The position numbers were made by a program, and so were the translations under genes. This document shows, in pieces, positions 1 to 7,252 of a DNA stretch of 34,081 nt (position 1 is the stretch's first letter; each line of letters begins with the position of its first letter). Below the pieces are notes generated by a model. That model was not told the origin of the DNA and ran no database searches. It saw nothing but the letters and a program-made list of their open reading frames with translations. Origin of the DNA: Myxococcales bacterium (lineage in GTDB: Bacteria > Myxococcota_A > Polyangia > Haliangiales > Haliangiaceae); assembly GCA_005779305.1 (NCBI GenBank), contig SXJR01000048.1, forward strand, positions 1 to 34,081. Direction: 5' to 3'.

Positions 1-330
1 GGTGGTGGGCACCGCGACCCAGCGCACGTCGGTGTGGAGGCGCAGCGCCTTGCCCAGTCCGACCGCGGCGCCTCCGCCGATGGCGACGATGGCGTCGGCG
101 CCGGTCTCGGCGAGCCGCGCGCTGGCCGCGTCGAGCACCTCGCGGGGCACGTGGACCCGCGCGCCGTCGAACACCGACACGGCGAGGCCCGCCGCCTCGA
201 GCGCGGCCCGTAGGCGGTCGACGTGGCGCTTGCTCGGCGGCGCCAGCACCAGGGCGTGGCGGGCGCCACGCTCGGCGAGCCACCGCCCCACCACGGTGAG
301 CCCGTCGCGGGCGAACACCACCTCAGGCAT
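1..330 (-). CDS. Maleylacetate reductase-like iron-type alcohol dehydrogenase, N-terminal part (cut by window edge)
   Basis: The first 110 residues are present; the gene runs off the left edge. It starts at an ATG 6 bp after the stop of the CotH-like gene, so it is the last visible gene of that operon. The visible part has the N-terminal dinucleotide-binding layout of iron-type alcohol dehydrogenases. The block VHVPREV is followed by ADAIVAIGGGAAVGLGKA and ends in AVPTT. This order is characteristic of the maleylacetate reductase branch, which reduces maleylacetate to 3-oxoadipate with NAD(P)H in chloroaromatic and resorcinol breakdown. The usual GGGS is GGGA here. The metal-binding half is outside the window, so activity cannot be judged. 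It is a metabolic enzyme in an otherwise envelope-related operon and may be linked only by position. Confidence 0.82.
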   Translation of the reverse strand, partial: MPEVVFARDGLTVVGRWLAERGARHALVLAPPSKRHVDRLRAALEAAGLAVSVFDGARVHVPREVLDAASARLAETGADAIVAIGGGAAVGLGKALRLHTDVRWVAVPTT

Positions 331-336
331 GTTCGC

Positions 337-1521
337 TCACGGCTGCGCGGCCCGGAGCTCGGCCGGGCGAGCCACGGCGCGGGCGCGGACCTCGGCCAGG
401 GTCTCCTCGAAGCGGTCGAGGTCGACCTCCTTCCTGGGATCGGCGGCGACCAGGGGGCGGACCTGATCACCCCAGGCGTCGACCAGCGCGGGCAGGTTCA
501 GCGACTCGAGGTGATCGGCGGCGGCGCGGACCTCGACCGCGTACGCGTCGCGGCATGACGCGCTGTCCAGGCAACCCCGGAACAAGACGGTGCGGGCGTC
601 GTAGGGATCGAGCGGCGTCGCCTCGTACGGCTTCCACGACATGTCCATGCCCCACGGGATGAAGTGGAAGTGGCCGGTCGACGGGTCGTGGTACAGGCGG
701 AAGTTGTTGGGCCCGAACCGGGTCTGGCAGTAGCCGTCCCACTGCGAGACCGCGGCCTCGTACGCGCAGAAGCGCAGGAACTCGGGGCCGTCGAGGGTGG
801 CGGCCAGATCGGCCAGGAACGTCGCGTCGCCGGCGGTGGCGATGGCGGCGAAGAGCGCGGTCAGGTCCGATCGATCGTTGGCGGCCTCGTTGGTCTCGAG
901 ATCGAAGGACGCCTCGTTGCCGGGGAGGAGATCCTCCATGCCCTCCTCGTAGAGGTTGCCCGAGTCGTCGGTGAACCAGCGGGCCAGGAAACGCTTGTCC
1001 TCGGTCTCGAGCGCGACGTAGAGCCCGTACGGCTCGCCGTTGACCGTGATCCAGGCCGACGCGGCCCGCGGCGCCGGCAGGTCGGCGGCTCGGAAGCAGT
1101 GGTAGGTCAGGCGCTCGGCGACCCACGAGGTGTCCTCGAGCGAGTTGTTGAGGGTCAGCCGCTTGAGGCCGTGGAAGGTCTGGCCGCCGACGAACTCGTC
1201 GAACTTGAGCTTGAACGCCGCCTTGCGGTCGAGCGGACGGAAGTTGTATTCGCCCTTGAGGCGCACGCCGATGTTGGTCAGCGCGTAGGTGCCGACCCGC
1301 AGGTCGCCGCGGACGTAGGTCCTCGGATCGGCGGCGAGCGCCGCGATCGACGCCGGCGACAGCGTCAGCTCGTAGGTGTCGATCGTGTCGGGGTCGAACA
1401 CCTCGGCGGTCGGATCGATCGCGGCGTCGGGGTCGCCGCCGCCGTCGCCGTCGAGTGGCCCGCCGCCGCCGCATCCGGCCGCAAACGTCGTCGCGGCCAC
1501 GAGCAGGGACATCCGGCGCAT
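337..1521 (-). CDS. CotH-like kinase-family lipoprotein
   Basis: A 394-residue protein. I chose the ATG at 1521 because it places a lipoprotein signal (MRRMSLLVA...FAAGC, lipid-modified Cys17) at the N-terminus; the frame stays open 21 codons further upstream. A low-complexity GGGDGDGGGDPD linker follows. The rest matches the CotH family (spore-coat and secreted protein kinases): RKAAFKLKF near residue 100, LKRLTLNNS, APRAASAWITVNGEPYGLYV and HFHFIPWGMDMSW. Asp293 in GMDMSW aligns with the metal-binding Asp of CotH kinases. In CotH the family phosphorylates secreted proteins on Ser; in myxobacteria it is often an uncharacterised lipoprotein. It lies 26 bp after the Cys-rich lipoprotein gene and two genes after the papain-like protease, so a secreted substrate encoded in the same operon is possible (inference). 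Confidence 0.85.
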   Translation of the reverse strand: MRRMSLLVAATTFAAGCGGGGPLDGDGGGDPDAAIDPTAEVFDPDTIDTYELTLSPASIAALAADPRTYVRGDLRVGTYALTNIGVRLKGEYNFRPLDRKAAFKLKFDEFVGGQTFHGLKRLTLNNSLEDTSWVAERLTYHCFRAADLPAPRAASAWITVNGEPYGLYVALETEDKRFLARWFTDDSGNLYEEGMEDLLPGNEASFDLETNEAANDRSDLTALFAAIATAGDATFLADLAATLDGPEFLRFCAYEAAVSQWDGYCQTRFGPNNFRLYHDPSTGHFHFIPWGMDMSWKPYEATPLDPYDARTVLFRGCLDSASCRDAYAVEVRAAADHLESLNLPALVDAWGDQVRPLVAADPRKEVDLDRFEETLAEVRARAVARPAELRAAQP

Positions 1522-1547
1522 GGACCGATTGTACTCAGTCGCGGCCC

Positions 1548-2285
1548 TCAGTAGTCGGGCATGGTCGGGGCGAACGGCGCGCACGTGCCGGTTGCCACTT
1601 CGCGCACGGTGCCCAGCTGGAGCGAGATCGCGTCACACGCCCGCCGGCTGTCGAGGCAACGCTTGGGCGTGACCGTTCCGAGGTGGTCGCAACACTCGGT
1701 GTCGGGGACCGCGTCGGGACACGCCGAGGCCGGCGCGCAGCAGCTCTCGCGCCCCAGTTGCGCGAAGGGCAGCCGCAGGCCCGGGCAAGGTTGGTCGACC
1801 GGCGCGGTCACGCCGCCCGCCTGGGCACACGCCCAGCGGGTCGCGTCCCGCACGCTGACCGCGCCGGTCCACCGCGACGGCAGATCTTCGGTCGGCAACG
1901 CCAGACGTCGCGTCGGCTCGACGCACTCGCCCGACGTGAGCCACTCGCCGTTGGCCGTCGAGCAGGTCGGATAACCCCGATCGCAGGTCGCGACGGTCGC
2001 GGTCGGCTTGCCGTTGGCGATCGCGCAACACCGAAGCGCGGCGACCTCGCCGCAGTCGGTGGCCGCCCGATGGCACGAGACCTGCGGCTGCTTCGGGTCA
2101 CACGTGATGCTGTCGATCACCACGCTGCCCGCGGTCCCTCGATCGCACGTGCCGCCGGCCAGGGCGCAAGCGGCCGCGCCGATCTCGGCCAGTTCCGGCG
2201 GGTTGGAGGCCTCGCGCGCGCGCGGCCCGCCACAGCCGAGCACGATGAGCAGGACGATGGCCCAGGGTGAACGCGGGAGGTTCAT
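1548..2285 (-). CDS. Cysteine-rich lipoprotein of unknown function
   Basis: A 245-residue protein with a lipoprotein signal ending LLIVLGC (Cys18) followed by GG. I count 20 further cysteines, including four CC pairs or near pairs (RCC, SCC, ECC), spread as small disulfide-type modules. I do not recognise a family. The two halves look roughly alike, each with a C...CC...C layout, which suggests an internal duplication. A GAGG Shine-Dalgarno sequence sits 5 nt before the ATG and overlaps the end of the protease gene, whose stop is only 7 bp upstream, so translation is probably coupled. A surface partner, inhibitor or substrate of the protease is plausible but unproven. Confidence 0.75.
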   Translation of the reverse strand: MNLPRSPWAIVLLIVLGCGGPRAREASNPPELAEIGAAACALAGGTCDRGTAGSVVIDSITCDPKQPQVSCHRAATDCGEVAALRCCAIANGKPTATVATCDRGYPTCSTANGEWLTSGECVEPTRRLALPTEDLPSRWTGAVSVRDATRWACAQAGGVTAPVDQPCPGLRLPFAQLGRESCCAPASACPDAVPDTECCDHLGTVTPKRCLDSRRACDAISLQLGTVREVATGTCAPFAPTMPDY

Positions 2286-2292
2286 ATCGACC

Positions 2293-3483
2293 TCAGTGCA
2301 ACCGGCTGCGGAGGTCGGACGGCCAGGTCGCGACCAGGGTCCGACTCAGGAGGTTGTTGTCGATCGCCCACTGCATGCCCTCGAGAACGGTCTGTCGGCG
2401 CTTCGGGAAGCCGAGGGAGGTCGGGAACTGCACCAGGGGGTTCTGGATCCAGAGCGGCGGGTTGACGCTGACCTTGACCGCGAGCTCGGCGAAGAGGCGA
2501 ACGGCCGTCGACCAGTCGTAGGTCTTGTTCTGCGGCGTCACGTAGGCGTACGAGGATGGCTGCACCGCCAGGTCGCCATAGGTCAGCCAGGCGAAGCCGC
2601 CGTCGCGGGCGCCCCAGTTGCCGGTGGTGCCCCATGAGTTCTTGATCCGCCACGCGCCGAGCGTGTCGGACCAGCCCACGATGGTCACCACGTGGCCTCC
2701 GAGTGGGGTCCGCAGATCCTGCGCGGTGGTCACGATCGGCGTGCCAGCCAGGTAACTGTTGAACTTGGCCGTGACCTCGAGCGCAACCGTGACGGCCCCG
2801 GCGTCGACGATCGCGCGCTTGATGTCGGCCACGGCCGGCTGGGTCTGGCCGGCCGGGATGGCCAGGTACTGCGCAGCATCGATGCCGTAGAAGACCTGAC
2901 CGATCTTGGCCGACTTGCAGGCCGTGAAGGTCGTCGTGTTGTAGGGACTCCGCGCCTCCTGATCGATCCCGTTGCGCCGCATGATGTCGAACGCTTCGTT
3001 GAGGTTGTTGCCGGTGCCGCAGCGGTCCGCGGTCCTGGTCACCGCCCGGCACTCGAGCAAGCTCTGCTCGGCAGCGTCGTGCCGACTGCCGTCCTCGATG
3101 CAGTACGCCGACTCCATGGCGGCGGTCGTGGCGAAGGCCCAGCACGAGGAGCAGTTCCCCTGGTCCTTCACGGGCGTGACGCAGTGCCTGCCGGTCCAGC
3201 TGGTCGCCGAGTTGTAGCTGCTGCTGGCCTGGGCCAGGGCGCGCTTCGAGATGCTCAGATCTCCTTTCAACCAGTCCCAGTAGCGGGCGGCACGGTCGAG
3301 CGCGTGCTGGTTGCGGAAGGTGTCGCCGAGGGCCTGGTAGAACGTCCAGCGCGCACTGCCGATGTTGCTGTCGGCCGGAAGCGGCTGATACCCGGTCCGC
3401 TGTGCCAGCGCCGGCGTCGCGGTCGCCAGGGCGGTGACGAAGAACACGGCGGCGCCGCACAGAGTTCGTTGGTTCCGTAGCAT
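2293..3483 (-). CDS. Secreted papain-family (C1A) cysteine protease
   Basis: A 396-residue protein. The ATG at 3483 gives a clean signal peptide (MLRNQRTLCGAAVFFVTALA...ALAQ), and a strong GAGGAGGA ribosome site lies 8 nt upstream. The catalytic parts of papain-type peptidases are all present: the oxyanion Gln108 and nucleophile Cys114 in VKDQGNCSSCWAFA, His264 in GGHVVTIVGW, and Asn282 in RIKNSWGTTGNWG. The segment between signal and catalytic domain is only about 70 residues, and I see no ERFNIN-type propeptide. About 75 residues after the catalytic core (WSTAVRLFAELAV to the end) are outside the family's usual length. It is the first gene of an operon with a Cys-rich lipoprotein and a CotH-like lipoprotein. 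Export followed by digestion of extracellular protein fits a predatory lifestyle (inference). Confidence 0.92.
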   Translation of the reverse strand: MLRNQRTLCGAAVFFVTALATATPALAQRTGYQPLPADSNIGSARWTFYQALGDTFRNQHALDRAARYWDWLKGDLSISKRALAQASSSYNSATSWTGRHCVTPVKDQGNCSSCWAFATTAAMESAYCIEDGSRHDAAEQSLLECRAVTRTADRCGTGNNLNEAFDIMRRNGIDQEARSPYNTTTFTACKSAKIGQVFYGIDAAQYLAIPAGQTQPAVADIKRAIVDAGAVTVALEVTAKFNSYLAGTPIVTTAQDLRTPLGGHVVTIVGWSDTLGAWRIKNSWGTTGNWGARDGGFAWLTYGDLAVQPSSYAYVTPQNKTYDWSTAVRLFAELAVKVSVNPPLWIQNPLVQFPTSLGFPKRRQTVLEGMQWAIDNNLLSRTLVATWPSDLRSRLH

Positions 3484-3491
3484 GGATGGAG

Positions 3492-3499
3492 TCCTCCTC
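3492..3499 (-). promoter_or_regulatory. Strong ribosome-binding site of the C1A protease gene
   Basis: The minus strand reads GAGGAGGA 8 nt before the ATG at 3483. It decides this start over the codons further upstream in the same open frame. Confidence 0.8.
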
Positions 3500-3585
3500 G
3501 GTGGGCGCGGTCGCGATCGACGAAGTCGCCGGGATGGTGGTCCGTGATCGCGGCCTCTCGTGCTCACCGTGTGGCCGCCAACCTA

Positions 3586-3604
3586 CGAGCAGCGACGCCG
3601 CTCG
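3586..3604. repeat. Near-perfect 19-bp palindrome between response regulator and protease genes
   Basis: CGAGC ... GCTCG with further inner pairing; 8 of 9 pairs match around a central A. It lies 22 bp after the stop of the response-regulator gene and about 100 bp before the protease start, both on the minus strand. It could be a terminator stem for the two-component operon (no T-run follows) or an operator for the protease operon. Confidence 0.4.
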
Positions 3605-3625
3605 GGCATCGCATGATGATGTGAG

Positions 3626-4282
3626 TCAGACCAGCTGATCGCGGACGGCGCGCGCTACGGCCTCGGTCGCGCTGTGGACGTGAAGCTTGCGATAGAGGCT
3701 GCGGACGTGACTGCGCACGGTGTCGAGCTGAACCTCGAGTGCGCTGGCGGTCTCCTGGTAGGTGTGGCCATCGACCAGGCAGCGCAGGACCGCGCGCTCG
3801 CGCGCCGAGAGCTCGATCCGCGCCGGGGAGGCGCCGCCACCGCCACCGCCGATGCGCCGCACCAGGTCCAGCACGACGCGCGCGACCGGCGCGGTCAGCG
3901 GTGCCCCTCCGTGGCCGGCCGCGCGCACGGCCGCGATCAGCTCTGGCGCCGACGTCCGCTTGAGCAGGTAGCCGTCGGCGCCGGCGCAGATCGCCTGCAA
4001 CATCGTGGCCGGCTCTTCGAACACGGTCAGCATCAGCACGGCGAGATCCGGGTGACGCGCCTTGAGCCGGCGAGCGATCTCGATCCCGCTGGTCTCGGGC
4101 AGGTCTACATCGACGAGCGCCACATCCCACGGCGCGCCGTCCCCGTGGGCCGCCAGCGCTGCCAGGGCGGCGCTCGGTGCCCCGAAACTACCGGTCACCC
4201 GCAGGCCCGACGTGTGGCGGAACAGGAGCTCGAGGCTGCGCCGAAACCGCCCGTCGTCCTCGATGAGCGCCACCCGCAGCAC
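3626..4282 (-). CDS. NarL/LuxR-type response regulator
   Basis: A 218-residue regulator. The start is the GTG at 4282: GGTGGAG lies 6 nt before it and the sensor-kinase stop ends 2 nt upstream. Another GTG at 4294 would overlap the kinase gene. Receiver domain at residues 1-120, with acidic pocket E8-D9-D10, phosphoacceptor Asp58 (ALVDVDLPETSG), Thr in VLMLTV and Lys in YLLKR. A Gly/Ala linker (GGGGGGA) leads to the LuxR-type helix-turn-helix, ELSARERAVLRCLVDGHTYQETAS... through DTVRSHVRSLYRKLHVHS. It is the cognate regulator of the kinase encoded immediately upstream. Its targets are unknown; the palindrome at 7215-7234 ahead of the kinase gene is a candidate site for autoregulation. Confidence 0.93.
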   Translation of the reverse strand: MLRVALIEDDGRFRRSLELLFRHTSGLRVTGSFGAPSAALAALAAHGDGAPWDVALVDVDLPETSGIEIARRLKARHPDLAVLMLTVFEEPATMLQAICAGADGYLLKRTSAPELIAAVRAAGHGGAPLTAPVARVVLDLVRRIGGGGGGASPARIELSARERAVLRCLVDGHTYQETASALEVQLDTVRSHVRSLYRKLHVHSATEAVARAVRDQLV

Positions 4283-4284
4283 GG

Positions 4285-7182
4285 TCAACTCCACCGCCGT
4301 TCGCCGCGTCCGCCCCGTTCGACCACTCGATGATCTTCGGCGTCGAGGCGGAAGTGGAGCTCGACCCGCGTGCCACGGCCGCCAGGGCCCGCGCCGATCG
4401 TCAGCTTGGCGCCGATGGCGCGGGCCCGTCGACGCATGCTGGTGAGGCCAAGGCCGTCCCCGGCATCGGCGGCGCCGAGGCCAACGCCGTCGTCCTCGAT
4501 CCACAGGCTCCAGCGTCGATCGGCCTGCGGACGAAACCCTACCGATACCTTGCGAGCGCGGGCATGGCGGGCGGCGTTGTGCATCGCCTCGTGCCCGATC
4601 AGCTGGACCGCGCGCGCCGTGGCCGGACTCAGCACCACCGCCGGAAGGCCGGCGAGCTCGAGCTCGAGCTCGACCTCGCCGGCGGCGAAGGTCGCAGCGG
4701 CACGGGTGCGCAGGCGCCGCGCCAGCTCGTCGAGCGTGCAGGCCCCACGCTGCAGCGACCAGACGATGTCGCCGAGGGCGGCGCCGAGGTCGGCGGCGGT
4801 GGCGGCGATCGTGGTCGCGACCTCGCGGCGCACGGCGGTGTCAGCGTCGAGCTCGGCGCTCGCGACACCGGCGAGCACGCTGATGCTGCCCAGCCCCGAG
4901 CCCATCTCGTCGTGGAGGTCCATCGCGATGCGCAGGCGCTGGCGCTCCAGCCGCACGTGGGCGGCGAGCCGGGCGCGGTGGACCAGGCCCAGCGCGGCCG
5001 CGACCAGCAGGGCCGCAGCCAGCCACACCCAGGTGCGACGAAACCAGGGCGTGGCAACATCGACGGTGAGCTGCGCCACCGGACCCCAGGCCTCGCCGTC
5101 GAGCGACGCGGCGACCTCGATCATCCGAGATCCGGACGGCAGGTCGAGGAGCCGGAGCTCGGTGGTGGTGCGTGCCGGCGACCAGACTCCGCCACCGATC
5201 CGGACCCGGTAACGCACCAGCTCGGGCGCGCGCCGGGTCCGCGCCGCGAAGCCGAGTTCGATGGCGTTGGAACCGGCCGGCAGGGCGACCCGGGTCGACG
5301 CCGGCAGCGGCCGACCTTCGCCCCGAAGCTCGACGATGTCGACCGCCGGTGGTGACGGTGGTCCGCCGCGCGCGCTGACGGGGACCGCGATCAACCCGGC
5401 GGAGGACGCCATCCACAGATCGCCGGCGCGCATCTCGGCGACGTGGGTCACGCCGGCGGAGACCAGCCCTTGCCAGGGCCCGGGTCGCTCGACGACGCGC
5501 CAACCGTCGCTGGTGTCCAGGTCCTCGACCACGCGCACCGGGGAACCCGCCGAGACCCACACACCGCCGCGTGGCGACGGTGCCAGCGTCGACACCACCT
5601 CACTGGTCAGCCCGGCGACGCCGGGCAGAGGCTCGACGCGCATGGGCAGGTGTCCACCACCGACGACCCGGAACACACCGCCCGGCCGGGTCGCGATCCA
5701 CACCGTGTTCGAAGGTGTCGCCCAGAGATCGTTGATGCGATGGTCAGGCGGCAAGGCGACACACGTCCACGCTGTCACGTCGTTCGCGGCGGTGCGGGCC
5801 ACCACGCAGACCTCCGCGCCCCGGGCGATCCACAGCCGCCCGCGCCGATCGAGGGCGAGATGCTCGGCGCGGGGCGCGCCACCGTCGTCCCCTGGCGGGG
5901 TCGCCACTCGAATGGGCGTTGTCGTGGGGGCATCGATGATGAACACACCGGCGTCGCTGCCGATCCAGATCGCGGCGCCCTCGGCGACGCAGTCGTGGAA
6001 GTCGGCGCCGGCGAAGTCGATCAGGTGCGTGACGCCGGCATCGCGCAGGAACAGCCGCCGCGCCGCACCGCTCCACAGGCGGCCGGTGCCGTCGACACAC
6101 ATCGGTTTCCGCACCACCATGTCGGGGACGTCGATCGCGGTGGCCCGCGATGCGCCGGGCCGCACCAGGCCGAGGCCCTGCCAGGTTGCGAGCCATGCAC
6201 CCTCGGCGGTCACGGCGACGAAACGGCCGTGGTCCGATGGCATGCCGTCGGCCTCGGTGTAGGCCACGGTCTCTGGCTCCGGCAACTGGCGCAACCCACG
6301 GAACGTGCCCAGCAGCAACGTGCCCTCGTCGTCGACCAGGAGCGGTCCGCCGCTGGGGATCTCGTCGGCCGCGGTCAAGATCTCGGGGGCGCGATCAGGC
6401 CGCAGCGCGACCAGCGCCAGATCGTACGCCACCCACAACGTGGCGCCGCGCCGTGCCAGCGAGATGCCTCGCCGCGCTCGGGTCGTACGAGGATCGAGCG
6501 CGAACACGTGTGCCAGCGCATCGCCGCGCCAGCGCGTGAGCTCCCCATCCCAGGCCAGGTGAAGGACGCCATCGCCCTCGACGAGCAGCGCCGCTGGTGG
6601 TCCCGCGTCGGTCAGCCGCTCGGCGGTGCCGTCGGTGGCGACCCGCCACAGGCCACGGCGAGTAGCGATGAAGGCGCGACCGTCGGCGGCGAGCGCGACC
6701 ACCCGCGGCAACTCGTCGATCAAGGCCGACGGGACCGGTACGCGGTGAAGCGTTCGGGGGCCTCCGGTCCACACGCCGCGCTGTTCGACGATCCAGACCG
6801 CACCCGAGTCCCCGACTGCAAGCCCGATCGGACCGACGAAGGCGTGGCCGGTGTCGTCGACCAGTCGGTGGGGCGCGCCACCGTCGCGCGGAAGCAACCA
6901 GGCGGCCGCGAACTCTTCGGCCGCGAGCAGTCCGTCGGGATGAGACGCGAGCCGCGCGATGCGGCCTCGGATCAGGTCGTGTCTCACCGGCGCCCACGCG
7001 CGGCCATCGTGCCGGCGAAGCCCGCTCGCGGTACCCATCCACAGCGCACCGTCGTCAGCCTGGGCCAGCGCGGTGACGTGCCCGAGGTCGTCGAAGCGGT
7101 GGAGCAGTCGCTCGCGGGCGCTCGCGGGCGCGGACGTCATCATGATCGCGGCGACAACCACCAAGCCACGACGCTCGACCAT
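4285..7182 (-). CDS. Membrane sensor histidine kinase with periplasmic propeller and Y_Y_Y domain
   Basis: A 965-residue kinase from the ATG at 7182; a GTG 12 bp upstream (7194) is an alternative. A signal-anchor (RGLVVVAAIMMTSAPASA) precedes a long periplasmic sensor made of two-component-propeller repeats (ALWMGTASGLRR, GAVWIVEQRG, RLWSGAARRL, AIWIGSDAGV, TVWIATRPGG, DLWMASSAGL). A Y_Y_Y domain follows (residues about 610-710), then one membrane helix (about 718-734, WVWLAAALLVAAALGL). The cytoplasmic part is HisKA_3, with phospho-accepting His757 in AMDLHDEMGSGLG, and HATPase_c, with the Asn of HEAMHNAARH and glycine boxes EDDGVGLG and GDGLGLTSM. The architecture resembles sensors of polymer breakdown products in Bacteroidetes and myxobacteria. 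The ligand is not known. It pairs with the NarL-type regulator directly downstream. Confidence 0.93.
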   Translation of the reverse strand: MVERRGLVVVAAIMMTSAPASARERLLHRFDDLGHVTALAQADDGALWMGTASGLRRHDGRAWAPVRHDLIRGRIARLASHPDGLLAAEEFAAAWLLPRDGGAPHRLVDDTGHAFVGPIGLAVGDSGAVWIVEQRGVWTGGPRTLHRVPVPSALIDELPRVVALAADGRAFIATRRGLWRVATDGTAERLTDAGPPAALLVEGDGVLHLAWDGELTRWRGDALAHVFALDPRTTRARRGISLARRGATLWVAYDLALVALRPDRAPEILTAADEIPSGGPLLVDDEGTLLLGTFRGLRQLPEPETVAYTEADGMPSDHGRFVAVTAEGAWLATWQGLGLVRPGASRATAIDVPDMVVRKPMCVDGTGRLWSGAARRLFLRDAGVTHLIDFAGADFHDCVAEGAAIWIGSDAGVFIIDAPTTTPIRVATPPGDDGGAPRAEHLALDRRGRLWIARGAEVCVVARTAANDVTAWTCVALPPDHRINDLWATPSNTVWIATRPGGVFRVVGGGHLPMRVEPLPGVAGLTSEVVSTLAPSPRGGVWVSAGSPVRVVEDLDTSDGWRVVERPGPWQGLVSAGVTHVAEMRAGDLWMASSAGLIAVPVSARGGPPSPPAVDIVELRGEGRPLPASTRVALPAGSNAIELGFAARTRRAPELVRYRVRIGGGVWSPARTTTELRLLDLPSGSRMIEVAASLDGEAWGPVAQLTVDVATPWFRRTWVWLAAALLVAAALGLVHRARLAAHVRLERQRLRIAMDLHDEMGSGLGSISVLAGVASAELDADTAVRREVATTIAATAADLGAALGDIVWSLQRGACTLDELARRLRTRAAATFAAGEVELELELAGLPAVVLSPATARAVQLIGHEAMHNAARHARARKVSVGFRPQADRRWSLWIEDDGVGLGAADAGDGLGLTSMRRRARAIGAKLTIGAGPGGRGTRVELHFRLDAEDHRVVERGGRGERRWS

Positions 7183-7214
7183 GCCTGCGTTCACCGACGC
7201 TAAACTGCCTCTAG

Positions 7215-7234
7215 GAAGTAGAAAGTTCCACTTC
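7215..7234. promoter_or_regulatory. Candidate operator palindrome upstream of the sensor kinase gene
   Basis: Arms GAAGTAGAA (7215-7223) and TTCCACTTC (7226-7234) are separated by AG and pair at 8 of 9 positions. The element is clearly AT-rich against its surroundings and lies in the 70-bp gap between the STPK stop (7253) and the kinase start (7182). It looks like a dimeric regulator site. A terminator for the STPK gene is less likely because no T-run follows. Confidence 0.45.
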
Positions 7235-7252
7235 TATCCGAAAGAATCAGCT

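Noticed and set aside
4282..4294. GTG at 4294 as start of the response regulator
   Set aside because: The GTG at 4282 has a GGTGGAG ribosome site at normal distance and starts directly at the first receiver strand.
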